A DNA stretch of 12,061 nucleotides from Clostridia bacterium (GCA_017554835.1 JAFZHO010000132.1:1-12061); one strand, 5' to 3'; shown: positions 1-6,529, counted from the stretch's first letter. Numbers and translations: made by a program. Notes: generated from the letters alone by a model not told the origin.

Positions 1-858
1 GCCAAAGCCGGTATTATCTCCGCAAGCAAGATGAACGGTGCCACCACAGCCCTCGTCCTCAAGCATGCTACCACTTAAGGTGCATTCATTATTAAGTCCT
101 AAACCGATTTCTCCGATTACGTAAACGTTTTCATCATCTAAATCCGCAAGAAGCTTTTTGAAGATTTCTGCTTCTTCCTCACCTTCTATATTGGTGATTT
201 TTCCGTTTTCGATTGTTAATTTAATAGGTGATTTTATAAGACCTAAAAGAGGATGAGGAATACTTCCGTCGATATAAACAACGCCGTTAGCCGTTCCTTC
301 AACTGCGCAGGTAGCGCATTCTACGTCGGGAGGTGATGAAGAAACTCCTGATTTTAAGCTTCTGCCAAATTGGGGGAAGGGATTTCTTCCTTCGATTGAA
401 CAGGTAAAATCAGTTCCAAGTTCGGTAGTAATACGGCAAGTTTTTTTACCTTTTAGAATTTCTGCGATTTTGGCGCATACTTCTCCTGCCTTCTCAAAGT
501 CGCAGAAAAGCCCGCCCTCTTTCATCATACGTGGGCAATAGTCAACCATATTAACAAATCTTGCACCCCTAGCAACTGCGGCCTTTCTCGCCTGAGAATG
601 AAATAGCGAGAATTTGGTGCAACCGAATATAACGTCGGCCTTTTCCATAGCTCCTGCAACCGTAATCGTAGGGTCCTGACCGTGCATAGTGCGCTCATTC
701 ATCATAACCATAGAACGATTTGGAAACTCCGTCATCTCATCCCAAAGCATTTTTGCAACGGGGTAGCTTTCAGAATCTGTCACAATAAGAATATTTTCGT
801 GAATCTTGCAGTCTGAGCTTGTTGTTAAGAGGATTTTTGCTGCGGAAATATAATTCAT
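1..858 (-). CDS. M29 aminopeptidase / NicX-like metalloprotein, C-terminus beyond window edge
   Basis: I translated the complement strand directly. It is open for 286 codons from an ATG at 858 to the window edge with no stop, so the C-terminus is missing. AGGAG lies about 8 nt upstream of the ATG. The visible C-terminal part contains GEIGLGLN, then EDEGCGGTVHLACGDN with His276. This pattern is typical of the M29 metallopeptidase (AmpT/AmpS) and NicX (2,5-dihydroxypyridine dioxygenase) fold, where that His is a metal ligand. The partner His-x-Asp pair expected downstream is outside the window. There is no signal peptide, so the protein should be cytoplasmic. Proteins of this shorter type are usually annotated as aminopeptidase, but peptidase and ring-opening dioxygenase activity cannot be told apart from sequence alone. 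The divergent GntR gene and the tandem operator over its transcription start suggest inducible catabolism of a small molecule or peptide. The fold is fairly sure; the substrate is unknown. Confidence 0.72.
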   Translation of the reverse strand, partial: MNYISAAKILLTTSSDCKIHENILIVTDSESYPVAKMLWDEMTEFPNRSMVMMNERTMHGQDPTITVAGAMEKADVIFGCTKFSLFHSQARKAAVARGARFVNMVDYCPRMMKEGGLFCDFEKAGEVCAKIAEILKGKKTCRITTELGTDFTCSIEGRNPFPQFGRSLKSGVSSSPPDVECATCAVEGTANGVVYIDGSIPHPLLGLIKSPIKLTIENGKITNIEGEEEAEIFKKLLADLDDENVYVIGEIGLGLNNECTLSGSMLEDEGCGGTVHLACGDNTGFG

Positions 859-876
859 CTGACCACTCCTTTTCTT

Positions 877-899
877 CTTGCATACAACTTGCATACAAG
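877..899. promoter_or_regulatory. Tandem GntR-type operator sites (2 x TTGCATACAA)
   Basis: Two identical copies of TTGCATACAA lie at 878-887 and 889-898, 11 bp centre to centre, which is about one helical turn. Each is a near-palindrome (TTG-N4-CAA) matching the general GT...AC plan of GntR-family operators. The pair begins about 10 bp downstream of the -10 box of the leftward gene, so it should cover positions just after the start of transcription, a repressor position. The divergent GntR regulator (1004-1636) is the natural candidate to bind it. Sequence and position are observed; binding is inferred. Confidence 0.6.
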
Positions 900-907
900 T
901 TAGCAAT

Positions 908-936
908 ATAGTATCATATTAAAAAAAGGGTGTCAA
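908..936 (-). promoter_or_regulatory. Sigma-A promoter of the M29/NicX-like gene
   Basis: On the complement strand, a perfect -35 TTGACA (931-936) and a -10 TACTAT (908-913) are separated by 17 bp. Transcription should start near 901, giving a leader of about 43 nt that contains the tandem operator sites and an AGGAG ribosome binding site. Confidence 0.75.
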
Positions 937-947
937 TATTAATATTG
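934..947. repeat. Perfect 14-bp palindrome between the divergent promoters
   Basis: CAATATTAATATTG is its own reverse complement. It overlaps the -35 box of the leftward promoter (931-936) and touches the -35 box of the rightward one (945-950), so a protein bound here could affect both promoters. It is very AT-rich, so chance is possible, but its placement is notable. Confidence 0.4.
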
Positions 948-973
948 CAGAAAAAAGACTTTTTTGATATACT
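945..973 (+). promoter_or_regulatory. Promoter of the GntR regulator gene
   Basis: TTGCAG (945-950) and TATACT (968-973) are separated by 17 bp. The -10 is strong and the -35 modest. Transcription would start near 980, leaving a short leader with GGGAGG at 991-996. Confidence 0.55.
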
Positions 974-1003
974 AAAAGAAAGTTTTGAAAGGGAGGTCGA
1001 AAA

Positions 1004-1636
1004 ATGAATAAGAATCTGAGCGCTATCGCCTATGAAAAACTCAAGGAAATGATTCTGAGCGGCGAGCTTTCTCAGGGCCAGGCATTCAGTATCAATGCAA
1101 TGGCAGAAAAACTTCAGATAAGCAGGACCCCCGTGACAAATGCGTGCCAACGGCTTGAAAACGAGAAATTACTGACTATTATGCCAAAGCAGGGCGCCGT
1201 TATTAACACAATATCTATAGAAACTGCCCGTGGAATTTATGAGCTTCGCGCGGCTATTGAATCATATAACGGAAGAAAGGTTTTTGACCTTCTTTCAGAT
1301 AGTGATATTATTTATCTCGAAGATTCCATTCTGAAACAGAAGGAATTTTCAAAGGATGGAAAAATCAAAGAATTTATGGATGAGGATTCTAACTTTCATC
1401 GATATATACTTGAAAAAAATCGTAATAAAGAGATTCTTGATACTATTAACGGCCTTTATGACAGAGCGTATATGCTTGGAATTTCAAATAGCAAGGGAAT
1501 GCGCTCTGCTCAATCTATCTCAGAGCACGAAAAAATTATTCTTGCGCTAAAAAACCGTGACCGTCAGGGCTTTGCCGACGCCATCGAAGAAAATATCTTG
1601 AACGGATTTCGCCATCTGACAAGTCAGATGCTATAA
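1004..1636 (+). CDS. GntR-family transcriptional regulator, FadR/FCD subfamily
   Basis: Residues 1-72 form a winged helix-turn-helix of GntR type (AYEKLKEMILSGEL, then AEKLQISRTPVTNACQRLE as the recognition region). Residues about 78-205 are the all-helical FCD sensor domain. The usual length for the family is 210-240 residues, so the gene is complete. Metal or ligand residues expected in FCD domains are visible as Asp128 and His132 (DSNFH) and His175 (SEHEKI). The fourth, expected 22 residues after His175, is Asn197 rather than His. GGGAGG 8 nt upstream of the ATG supports the start. It is divergent from the M29/NicX-like gene and probably controls it through the TTGCATACAA pair, with a small acid or similar metabolite as effector. 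The effector cannot be read from sequence. rsmD starts 16 nt after its stop, so readthrough into that operon is likely. Confidence 0.88.
   Translation: MNKNLSAIAYEKLKEMILSGELSQGQAFSINAMAEKLQISRTPVTNACQRLENEKLLTIMPKQGAVINTISIETARGIYELRAAIESYNGRKVFDLLSDSDIIYLEDSILKQKEFSKDGKIKEFMDEDSNFHRYILEKNRNKEILDTINGLYDRAYMLGISNSKGMRSAQSISEHEKIILALKNRDRQGFADAIEENILNGFRHLTSQML
1613..1630. repeat. 18-bp inverted repeat at the end of the GntR gene
   Basis: CATCTGACAAGTCAGATG has perfect 8-bp arms around a 2-nt centre. It lies in the last codons of the GntR gene and directly abuts a TATAAT sequence. No T-run follows, so it is not a rho-independent terminator. An operator role in front of rsmD is possible. Confidence 0.4.
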
Positions 1637-1637
1637 T
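1629..1637 (+). promoter_or_regulatory. Possible extended -10 promoter for rsmD
   Basis: TGCTATAAT is a perfect extended -10 (TGnTATAAT) overlapping the GntR stop codon. No good -35 is present at 16-18 bp upstream. A start near 1644 would leave only about 9 nt before the rsmD ATG, so an active promoter here would make an almost leaderless message. Confidence 0.3.
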
Positions 1638-1652
1638 AGGTAAAAATTTATG

Positions 1653-2201
1653 ATGAGAATTATTTCCGGAAGTAAAAAAGGAAAAAAACTTAAAACATTA
1701 GAAGGGTTAACGACCCGCCCCACCGCCGAAAGAATCAAGCAGGGGATTTTTAATATTCTTCAGTTTGAAATATCTGATAGATATGTTCTCGACCTTTTTG
1801 CAGGTTCGGGTCAAATGGGACTTGAATGCATTTCCCGAGGAGCCGAGGGTGCCGTTTTCGTTGAAAACGACTCAAATGCGGCAAAAATCGTTTCTGATAA
1901 TATAAAGGGTTGCAATTTTGAGACTTATTCTGTTATAATAAAAAAAGAGGCAACTTATTTTTTAAAAAGCTATACGGGAAAACCCTTTTCCCTTGTTTTT
2001 CTTGATCCGCCTTATGCTTCGGATCTTGGAGATAAGGTGCTTTGTCTTCTCTCTGAGAGAAAACTTCTGACTGACGATTGCATTTTGGTTTATGAATGCG
2101 ATGAAAAAACTCAGCCAAAAGAAAAATACGGAGAATTTGTTCTTTATGATTTAAGAACCTATTCCAGAACAAAAGTGGCCTTTTACAGAAAGGATAAATA
2201 A
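1653..2201 (+). CDS. rsmD: 16S rRNA (guanine966-N2)-methyltransferase RsmD
   Basis: This cytoplasmic SAM-dependent enzyme methylates N2 of G966 in 16S rRNA during small-subunit assembly. The start MRIISGSKKGKKL is typical of the family. Thr-Arg-Pro-Thr (TTRPTAERIKQGIFN) follows, then the SAM-binding motif VLDLFAGSGQMGLE from residue 45 and the catalytic DPPY at residues 118-121. The length of about 182 residues is normal. Two ATGs are adjacent at 1650 and 1653; I chose the second because family members begin MRIISG. The ribosome binding site is weak (AATAGG). coaD starts 2 nt after the stop; rsmD-coaD is a widely conserved pair, so the two are surely co-transcribed. Confidence 0.93.
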   Translation: MRIISGSKKGKKLKTLEGLTTRPTAERIKQGIFNILQFEISDRYVLDLFAGSGQMGLECISRGAEGAVFVENDSNAAKIVSDNIKGCNFETYSVIIKKEATYFLKSYTGKPFSLVFLDPPYASDLGDKVLCLLSERKLLTDDCILVYECDEKTQPKEKYGEFVLYDLRTYSRTKVAFYRKDK

Positions 2202-2203
2202 AA

Positions 2204-2680
2204 ATGAAAATTGCAGTAGTTCCGGGGAGTTTTGACCCTATAACTAAAGGGCATCTGGATATAATAAAAAGAACGGCGAAGATTTTTGATAAAGTTATCG
2301 TCGCAGTTCTGACTAATAGTTCAAAATCCCCCACTTTCACAAAAGAGGAAAGAGTAGAATTTATAAGATCATGCACCGAGGGTATTGATAACGTTGAGGT
2401 TGATAGTTTTTCAGGGCTTTTGGCCGACTATACCAAAAACGTTGGCGCTTGCGCTATTGTTAAAGGGCTTCGTGCTATGTCGGACTTTGAGTATGAGTTT
2501 CAGATGGCTCTAACGAATAAAAAGATTAACCGTGACGTTGAGACTATGTTTTTAACAACGAGTTATAAATACCTTTACCTCAGCTCAAGTATCGTAAAAG
2601 AGATAACGAGAAACGGTGGCGATATTTCAGAGTTTGTGCCTGAAATAATCCACGATAAAATAGTTGAAAAATTTAAATAA
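2204..2680 (+). CDS. coaD: Phosphopantetheine adenylyltransferase CoaD
   Basis: CoaD transfers AMP from ATP to 4'-phosphopantetheine, making dephospho-CoA in the penultimate step of coenzyme A synthesis. The nucleotidyltransferase signature PGSFDPITKGH is at residues 7-17, with the HxGH-type His pair represented by Thr14 and His17. KGLRAMSDFEYE (residues 87-98) holds the conserved Lys and Arg, and YLSSSIVKE near residue 127 is the ISSTxIRE-type C-terminal motif. At 158 residues it is full length. It starts 2 nt after rsmD, with its ribosome binding site (AAGG) inside the rsmD end, so translation is probably coupled. It acts in the cytosol as a hexamer, by family knowledge. Confidence 0.95.
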   Translation: MKIAVVPGSFDPITKGHLDIIKRTAKIFDKVIVAVLTNSSKSPTFTKEERVEFIRSCTEGIDNVEVDSFSGLLADYTKNVGACAIVKGLRAMSDFEYEFQMALTNKKINRDVETMFLTTSYKYLYLSSSIVKEITRNGGDISEFVPEIIHDKIVEKFK

Positions 2681-2693
2681 AGGGGAATATAAT

Positions 2694-3137
2694 ATGATTA
2701 TCGAAGAACTGCTTGACAAATTGGACGATATACTTGATGACGCGTGGACTTTTCCTCTATCTAACGGTAAATGCGTTGTTGACGAGGAGAAAATAAGGGA
2801 TATTATTCTTGACATAAGAGGAAATATGCCTGCAGAAATCAAAAAAGCTCAAAATACCATAAACGAGAGAGAAAGCATCATAAAAGGTGCAAGAGCAGAG
2901 GCAGAATCCATAATCGCAACTGCAAAAGATAAAGCAATGCGTATGGTATCTGAGGATGCAACGGTTAAAGCCGCTCAGCAAAAAGCAAACGAAATTTTAA
3001 CTGCTGCTCAAAAAAGCGAAAAGGAAATGAAAAACGCTGCCCTTACCTATTCTATGGAGAGAATTACCGAACTTGAAAAACTCTGCGCAAAATTCTCTGC
3101 CGAAATAAACGAAACTAAGAAAAATCTTAAAAAATAG
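2694..3137 (+). CDS. Small helical coiled-coil protein downstream of coaD
   Basis: The product is 147 residues with no recognisable catalytic motif. Residues 1-40 are acidic (LLDKLDDILDDAW). Residues about 45-147 are a long charged, Ala/Glu/Lys-rich helix with heptad character (IKKAQNTINERES, ARAEAESIIATAKDKA, ANEILTAAQKSEKEM). There is no signal peptide or membrane segment. Proteins like this after coaD in Clostridia are often annotated loosely as ATPase or ATP synthase subunit B/H-like because of the coiled coil; that name should not be taken as function. An in-frame ATG at 2664 lies inside coaD, but AAAGGGG sits about 8 nt before the ATG at 2694, so I use the latter. It closes the rsmD-coaD transcript. 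Confidence 0.75.
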   Translation: MIIEELLDKLDDILDDAWTFPLSNGKCVVDEEKIRDIILDIRGNMPAEIKKAQNTINERESIIKGARAEAESIIATAKDKAMRMVSEDATVKAAQQKANEILTAAQKSEKEMKNAALTYSMERITELEKLCAKFSAEINETKKNLKK

Positions 3138-3142
3138 TTATT

Positions 3143-3174
3143 AAAAAAGCAACCATAAAAATGGTTGCTTTTTT
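3143..3174. terminator. Bidirectional rho-independent terminator
   Basis: A perfect 14-bp stem (AAAAAAGCAACCAT / ATGGTTGCTTTTTT) closes a 4-nt AAAA loop. The T-run on one side and A-run on the other make it work in both directions. It serves the rightward coaD transcript and the leftward asnA, whose stop codon is 1 nt away. Confidence 0.92.
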
Positions 3175-3175
3175 G

Positions 3176-4192
3176 TTATAGAAGATTGATATTGTTTTTT
3201 TCGCATTCATCGTGCATTTCATCAGGCCATATAGAAGACTGAACCTCGCCGATATGGGCTTTATTAAGGAAGAACATACAAAGCCGTGACTGACCGATTC
3301 CACCACCGATAGTGAGAGGGAGTTCCCCGTTCAAAAGTGCTTTCTGGAAGGGAAGATTTGCCCTATCCTCGCAGCCGGATTCTTTAAGCTGATGGGCAAG
3401 GGATTTTTCATCTACTCTTATTCCCATTGATGAAATCTCAAAGGCACGGTCAAGAACCTCATTATAGAAAATCAGGTCGCCGTTTAATTCCCAGTCATCA
3501 TAGTCGGGAGCTCTTCCGTCGTGCTTTTTGCCTGATTTAAGTTTTTTTCCTATCTGAGTAATAAAAACTGCACCACATTTTTTAACGATTTCTTTTTCTC
3601 TCTGAGAAGATGAAAGTTCAGGATACATATCCTCAAGCTCCTGAGTAGAAATAAAGGTTAGTTTTTCAGGCAAATTACATTTCAAAAACGGGTAATCATT
3701 TTTTATGTAAGAAGCAGTTTTAAGAAAAACGCCGTAAATACTTTCAACAATTTCTTCAAGGAAAGCCGTTGTCCTCTCCTCTTTTGAGATAACCTTTTCC
3801 CAGTCCCACTGGTCAACGTAAATGGAATGGATATTATCCGTAACTTCGTCACGGCGAATGGCGTTCATATCAGTATAAAGACCTTTGCCCTCTTTGATAT
3901 GATATCTTTTCAGGGCGTATCTTTTCCATTTTGCAAGAGAATGAACTATCTCAGCCACTTCTCCATCCTGATTCAAAATATCAAAAGAAACCGCTCTCTC
4001 AACGCCGTTAAGATTATCGTTAAGTCCGCTTTTGGGAAGAACGAATAATGGCGCCGAAACTCTAACAAGGTCTAATGCTGATGCAAGTTCCCTTTCAAAA
4101 AAGTCTTTTAATTTTTTTATTGCTATTTCCGTCTCCAATATATCCATATTGGATTTATAGCCCTTTGGTATATTAAGTAAATATTCTGACAT
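3176..4192 (-). CDS. asnA: Aspartate-ammonia ligase AsnA
   Basis: AsnA makes asparagine from aspartate, ammonia and ATP through an aspartyl-AMP intermediate. It is a paralogue of class II aminoacyl-tRNA synthetases and is unrelated to glutamine-using AsnB. Conserved blocks are DNLNGVERAVSF (Asp59 aligns with E. coli Asp46), AKWKRYAL, MNAIRRDE, SIYVDQWDWEK, DGRAPDYDDW with LNGDLIF, and the ATP-site GGGIGQSRL at residues 296-304. The length of 338 is close to the usual ~330. An earlier in-frame ATG at 4207 has no ribosome binding site, whereas AGAGGA precedes the ATG at 4192, so the shorter form is chosen. A promoter just upstream gives expression independent of the phospholipase-like gene. Its presence implies growth where ammonia is plentiful. 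Confidence 0.95.
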   Translation of the reverse strand: MSEYLLNIPKGYKSNMDILETEIAIKKLKDFFERELASALDLVRVSAPLFVLPKSGLNDNLNGVERAVSFDILNQDGEVAEIVHSLAKWKRYALKRYHIKEGKGLYTDMNAIRRDEVTDNIHSIYVDQWDWEKVISKEERTTAFLEEIVESIYGVFLKTASYIKNDYPFLKCNLPEKLTFISTQELEDMYPELSSSQREKEIVKKCGAVFITQIGKKLKSGKKHDGRAPDYDDWELNGDLIFYNEVLDRAFEISSMGIRVDEKSLAHQLKESGCEDRANLPFQKALLNGELPLTIGGGIGQSRLCMFFLNKAHIGEVQSSIWPDEMHDECEKNNINLL

Positions 4193-4225
4193 AATATTTC
4201 CTCTCATAATATATTCTAAAAGAAT

Positions 4226-4254
4226 ATTATAATGTTAAATCCGCCAATAGTCAA
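4226..4254 (-). promoter_or_regulatory. Promoter of asnA, inside the end of the upstream gene
   Basis: On the complement strand TTGACT (4249-4254), 17 bp and a perfect TATAAT (4226-4231) are seen. The -35 lies in the last codons of the phospholipase-like gene. The predicted start near 4219 leaves a ~27-nt leader, too short for a T-box riboswitch. Confidence 0.7.
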
Positions 4255-5158
4255 CAACTAACCCCGTATCAAAACTTTTTCCTTCCATAATTTCAGGGAT
4301 TTTTTCGCCTTCCAGGAATTTTTTGATGCATTCCGATGATTTATCAACGGCTTTATCAAATATTTCGTAGAAATTATCTTTTGATTTTTCGCCATTATTA
4401 TAGGTGATTTCCCTTGCCGAAATATTTATATAATCGCAGAAATTATCGCATTTTACGGGATGAATCATCTGAGAGAAACCCGTTGTTATTTTAATAAGCT
4501 TTGATGCTTTATATATGAAATCTCTTTTGAGATTTCCCTTGCTGTATAAAAGATGCATCCCATTTCTGAAGCAAGAAAACGCTTTTTTATATTCTTCTTC
4601 CGGTGCTTTTATATACCCTGCTTTTTCAAAAGCGTAGCTATACATTTTTGATAAAATTTCCGTAACCTCGCTATTTTTCGGAAAAAGGGAATAAGGCGGA
4701 ATTTCAATAATGGTTTTATCTTTTAACTTCAAAAGCATAATAACGTCAAGATTTGATTCGATTCTCGTATGATAATAGAAGGAATCAGATTCAATATTTT
4801 TTTCCTTCTCCAGAATATCCGAAAGCGCATAGATATAAGGATGGGCAGTTGTATCCGTTGAAAAATGGCATAAATATCCCATTATATACGCTTTTACTAT
4901 TTTTTTATCTTCTTCGTTTATGAGGGATAAAAACTCATTCATATAATGAACAGGTGCGTTAATACGTTCTTTATGAAGAACTGTTCCCGCTTTTTTTAAA
5001 AGAGGATATTTATTCCCTCCCAAAACCCCGTAAAAGAAAAATATATCCCCGCCCTGACATCCCAGGTCAAAGGCCTCTCTTTCTTTTTTATCAAGATTTT
5101 TTCCCAGCTTTTCAAGAGTTTTTTCTCCAACGAGAAAGTGAGTAACTGTTGCCGGCAT
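4235..5158 (-). CDS. Zinc-dependent phospholipase C family protein, no signal peptide
   Basis: The 307-residue protein matches the pattern of the zinc-dependent phospholipase C/S1-P1 nuclease-like family (Pfam Zn_dep_PLPC type). Candidate zinc ligands in the expected order are His7 (MPATVTH), Asp38 (GCQGGDIFFFYG), His62, His98-x3-Asp102-x3-His106 (GYLCHFSTDTTAHPY), and His130, Glu134 and Asp138 (HTRIESNLD). Unlike secreted clostridial alpha-toxin it has no signal peptide and no C2-like C-terminal domain, so it is probably cytoplasmic with an unknown natural substrate. A TTG six codons upstream is in frame, but the MPATVTH start fits the family and AAAGAAG precedes it weakly. asnA lies 42 nt beyond its stop on the same strand. 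Family assignment is good; the enzymatic activity is not established. Confidence 0.8.
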   Translation of the reverse strand: MPATVTHFLVGEKTLEKLGKNLDKKEREAFDLGCQGGDIFFFYGVLGGNKYPLLKKAGTVLHKERINAPVHYMNEFLSLINEEDKKIVKAYIMGYLCHFSTDTTAHPYIYALSDILEKEKNIESDSFYYHTRIESNLDVIMLLKLKDKTIIEIPPYSLFPKNSEVTEILSKMYSYAFEKAGYIKAPEEEYKKAFSCFRNGMHLLYSKGNLKRDFIYKASKLIKITTGFSQMIHPVKCDNFCDYINISAREITYNNGEKSKDNFYEIFDKAVDKSSECIKKFLEGEKIPEIMEGKSFDTGLVVDYWRI

Positions 5159-5208
5159 AGTATCAACTTCTTTCAAATAAGGTTCAGATTAGTCTTGTCA
5201 CCTTTAAA

Positions 5209-5237
5209 TTGATTTTATTCTTTTTATATTATATAAT
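5209..5237 (+). promoter_or_regulatory. Promoter of mrnC-yitT
   Basis: TTGATT (5209-5214), a 17-bp spacer and a perfect TATAAT (5232-5237) are present. Start is expected near 5244, with AGGAG at 5261-5265 before the mrnC ATG. Confidence 0.75.
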
Positions 5238-5257
5238 TAAATTATACCATTTATCAA
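5228..5257 (-). promoter_or_regulatory. Promoter of the phospholipase C-like gene, overlapping the mrnC promoter
   Basis: On the complement strand TTGATA (5252-5257) and TATAAT (5228-5233) are separated by 18 bp. Its -10 shares two base pairs with the -10 of the rightward promoter, so the two polymerases could not bind at once. Confidence 0.55.
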
Positions 5258-5276
5258 CTAAGGAGAAGAAATTTTT

Positions 5277-5654
5277 ATGGAAAATGATGCTTCACTTATG
5301 AGCCCCTTAAATCTTGCATATATAGGAGACAGCGTTTTTGAACTGATGGTCAGAGAGCATATTCTGAGTAAATATCAGGGTTCAGTCAAAAATCTTCATA
5401 ATTATAGCGTTTCAATTGTCAGTGCTAACGCTCAGAGCGTATTTTATGATAAAATTTTGGATATACTATCAGATAAGGAACTTTCCGTTATAAAACGAGG
5501 CCGAAACGCCAAAGTAGGTTCAACCCCCAAGCACGCTTCCATCGGCGAATATCATAAAGCAACGGGATTCGAAGCGCTTATCGGGTATCTTTATCTTTCT
5601 AAAAACTATGATCGTTTGGAAGAAATTTTTAATATTATTATAAAAGAAGGATAA
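5277..5654 (+). CDS. mrnC: Mini-ribonuclease III
   Basis: Mini-III is an RNase III catalytic domain without a dsRNA-binding domain; in Gram-positives it trims 23S rRNA precursor ends. The signature NLAYIGDSVFELMVREHIL is at residues 12-30, with catalytic Asp18 and Glu22. The second acidic block is EYHKATGFEALIGYLYL with Glu99. RGRNAKVGSTPKHA is the conserved basic loop. The length of 125 residues fits (usual 120-145). AGGAG upstream and the family pattern support the ATG at 5277. In many Firmicutes mrnC sits next to cysS and the rRNA methyltransferase rlmB; here it heads a two-gene unit with a membrane protein, yitT, 4 nt downstream. It functions in the cytosol as a dimer. Confidence 0.94.
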   Translation: MENDASLMSPLNLAYIGDSVFELMVREHILSKYQGSVKNLHNYSVSIVSANAQSVFYDKILDILSDKELSVIKRGRNAKVGSTPKHASIGEYHKATGFEALIGYLYLSKNYDRLEEIFNIIIKEG

Positions 5655-5658
5655 TATT

Positions 5659-6528
5659 ATGAAAACAAAAATATTTGCTGCAAAATCTTTTATAATTGAT
5701 ATGCTTTTCATTATTATAGGTAACTGCTTTTACGGTTTGGGACTTAATATCTTTACTGCGCCCAATAATATTGCCCCCGGTGGTTTATCAGGTATTGCAA
5801 CTATACTTCATTCTTTTTCGGGATTTCCCATCGGAACAAGTATTTTTGTTATGAATATTCCTCTTTTTGTTTTCGCTGTTTTTAAATTCCGTAAAGCGTT
5901 TATTTTCAAAACCTTTACGGCAATGTTCTTTTTATCCTTTTTTTGCGACTTCTTCTCTTTTGTCACTCCGTATAAAGGCGATATGATAACTTCATCCATT
6001 TTTGGTGGCGTTTTTATGGGAGTTGGACTTGGACTTATTTATATCCGCGATATCGTTACGGGGGGAACAGACCTTCTCGGCAAAATCGTAAAACTCAAAT
6101 TCCCTCATATTTCTTTTGGAACTATGGTGCTTATTATAGATTTCTTCGTTGTTATTATTGCGGGAATTTACTATAAGGATATGCAATATACCCTATATCC
6201 TCTCGTTACCATTTTTATTTCAACGCTGATTATAAATAAAATGATAGATGGTCTTGATATTGGGAGAGTTGCATTTATTATATCAAAAAACCCCGAAGAA
6301 ATCTCAAAAGCCGTTATCGAAGAGCTTGATAGGTCAACAACCTTCCTGAAGGGCAAAGGTGGATATAATAACCATCAGCTTGAGGTTTTAATGTGCACGG
6401 TAAAACCCCAGCAGTTGCCAAAACTTAAAAAAATCGTTTCAAAAATCGACCCTCGCGCCTTTATGTTTGTTAATACTGCGTCAGAGGTTCTCGGCGAAGG
6501 ATTTAAAGAATACGGAAAAGATATATAG
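5659..6528 (+). CDS. YitT-family membrane protein (DUF161 plus DUF2179)
   Basis: A 289-residue integral membrane protein. Hydrophobic segments cover roughly residues 10-30, 40-70, 75-100, 105-125 and 150-190, giving about five or six spans. The family hallmarks are NIAPGGLSGIATIL near residue 37 and GGTDLLGKI near residue 135. The C-terminal ~75 residues are the cytosolic DUF2179 domain (RSTTFLKGKGGYNN, LEVLMCTV, DPRAFMFVNTASEVLGEGF). The family is widespread and multi-copy in Firmicutes; transport has been proposed but no substrate is established. AGAAGGA 7 nt before the ATG and a 4-nt gap to mrnC show co-transcription. The gene ends at a shared terminator. Confidence 0.9.
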   Translation: MKTKIFAAKSFIIDMLFIIIGNCFYGLGLNIFTAPNNIAPGGLSGIATILHSFSGFPIGTSIFVMNIPLFVFAVFKFRKAFIFKTFTAMFFLSFFCDFFSFVTPYKGDMITSSIFGGVFMGVGLGLIYIRDIVTGGTDLLGKIVKLKFPHISFGTMVLIIDFFVVIIAGIYYKDMQYTLYPLVTIFISTLIINKMIDGLDIGRVAFIISKNPEEISKAVIEELDRSTTFLKGKGGYNNHQLEVLMCTVKPQQLPKLKKIVSKIDPRAFMFVNTASEVLGEGFKEYGKDI

Positions 6529-6529
6529 T

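Noticed and set aside
914..1150. Leftward open frame of 78 codons across the GntR start region
   Set aside because: It lies opposite the promoter and winged-helix coding region, has low-complexity Ser/Phe-rich sequence and no ribosome binding site; it is a shadow of the GntR gene.
1933..2376. Leftward 147-codon open frame across the rsmD/coaD junction
   Set aside because: It is antisense to two unmistakable housekeeping genes and shows no family motifs.
4193..4234. T-box or other leader RNA controlling asnA
   Set aside because: The predicted leader is about 27 nt with no T-box UGGN sequence; only a 6-bp inverted repeat (4211-4227) is present, which overlaps the promoter.
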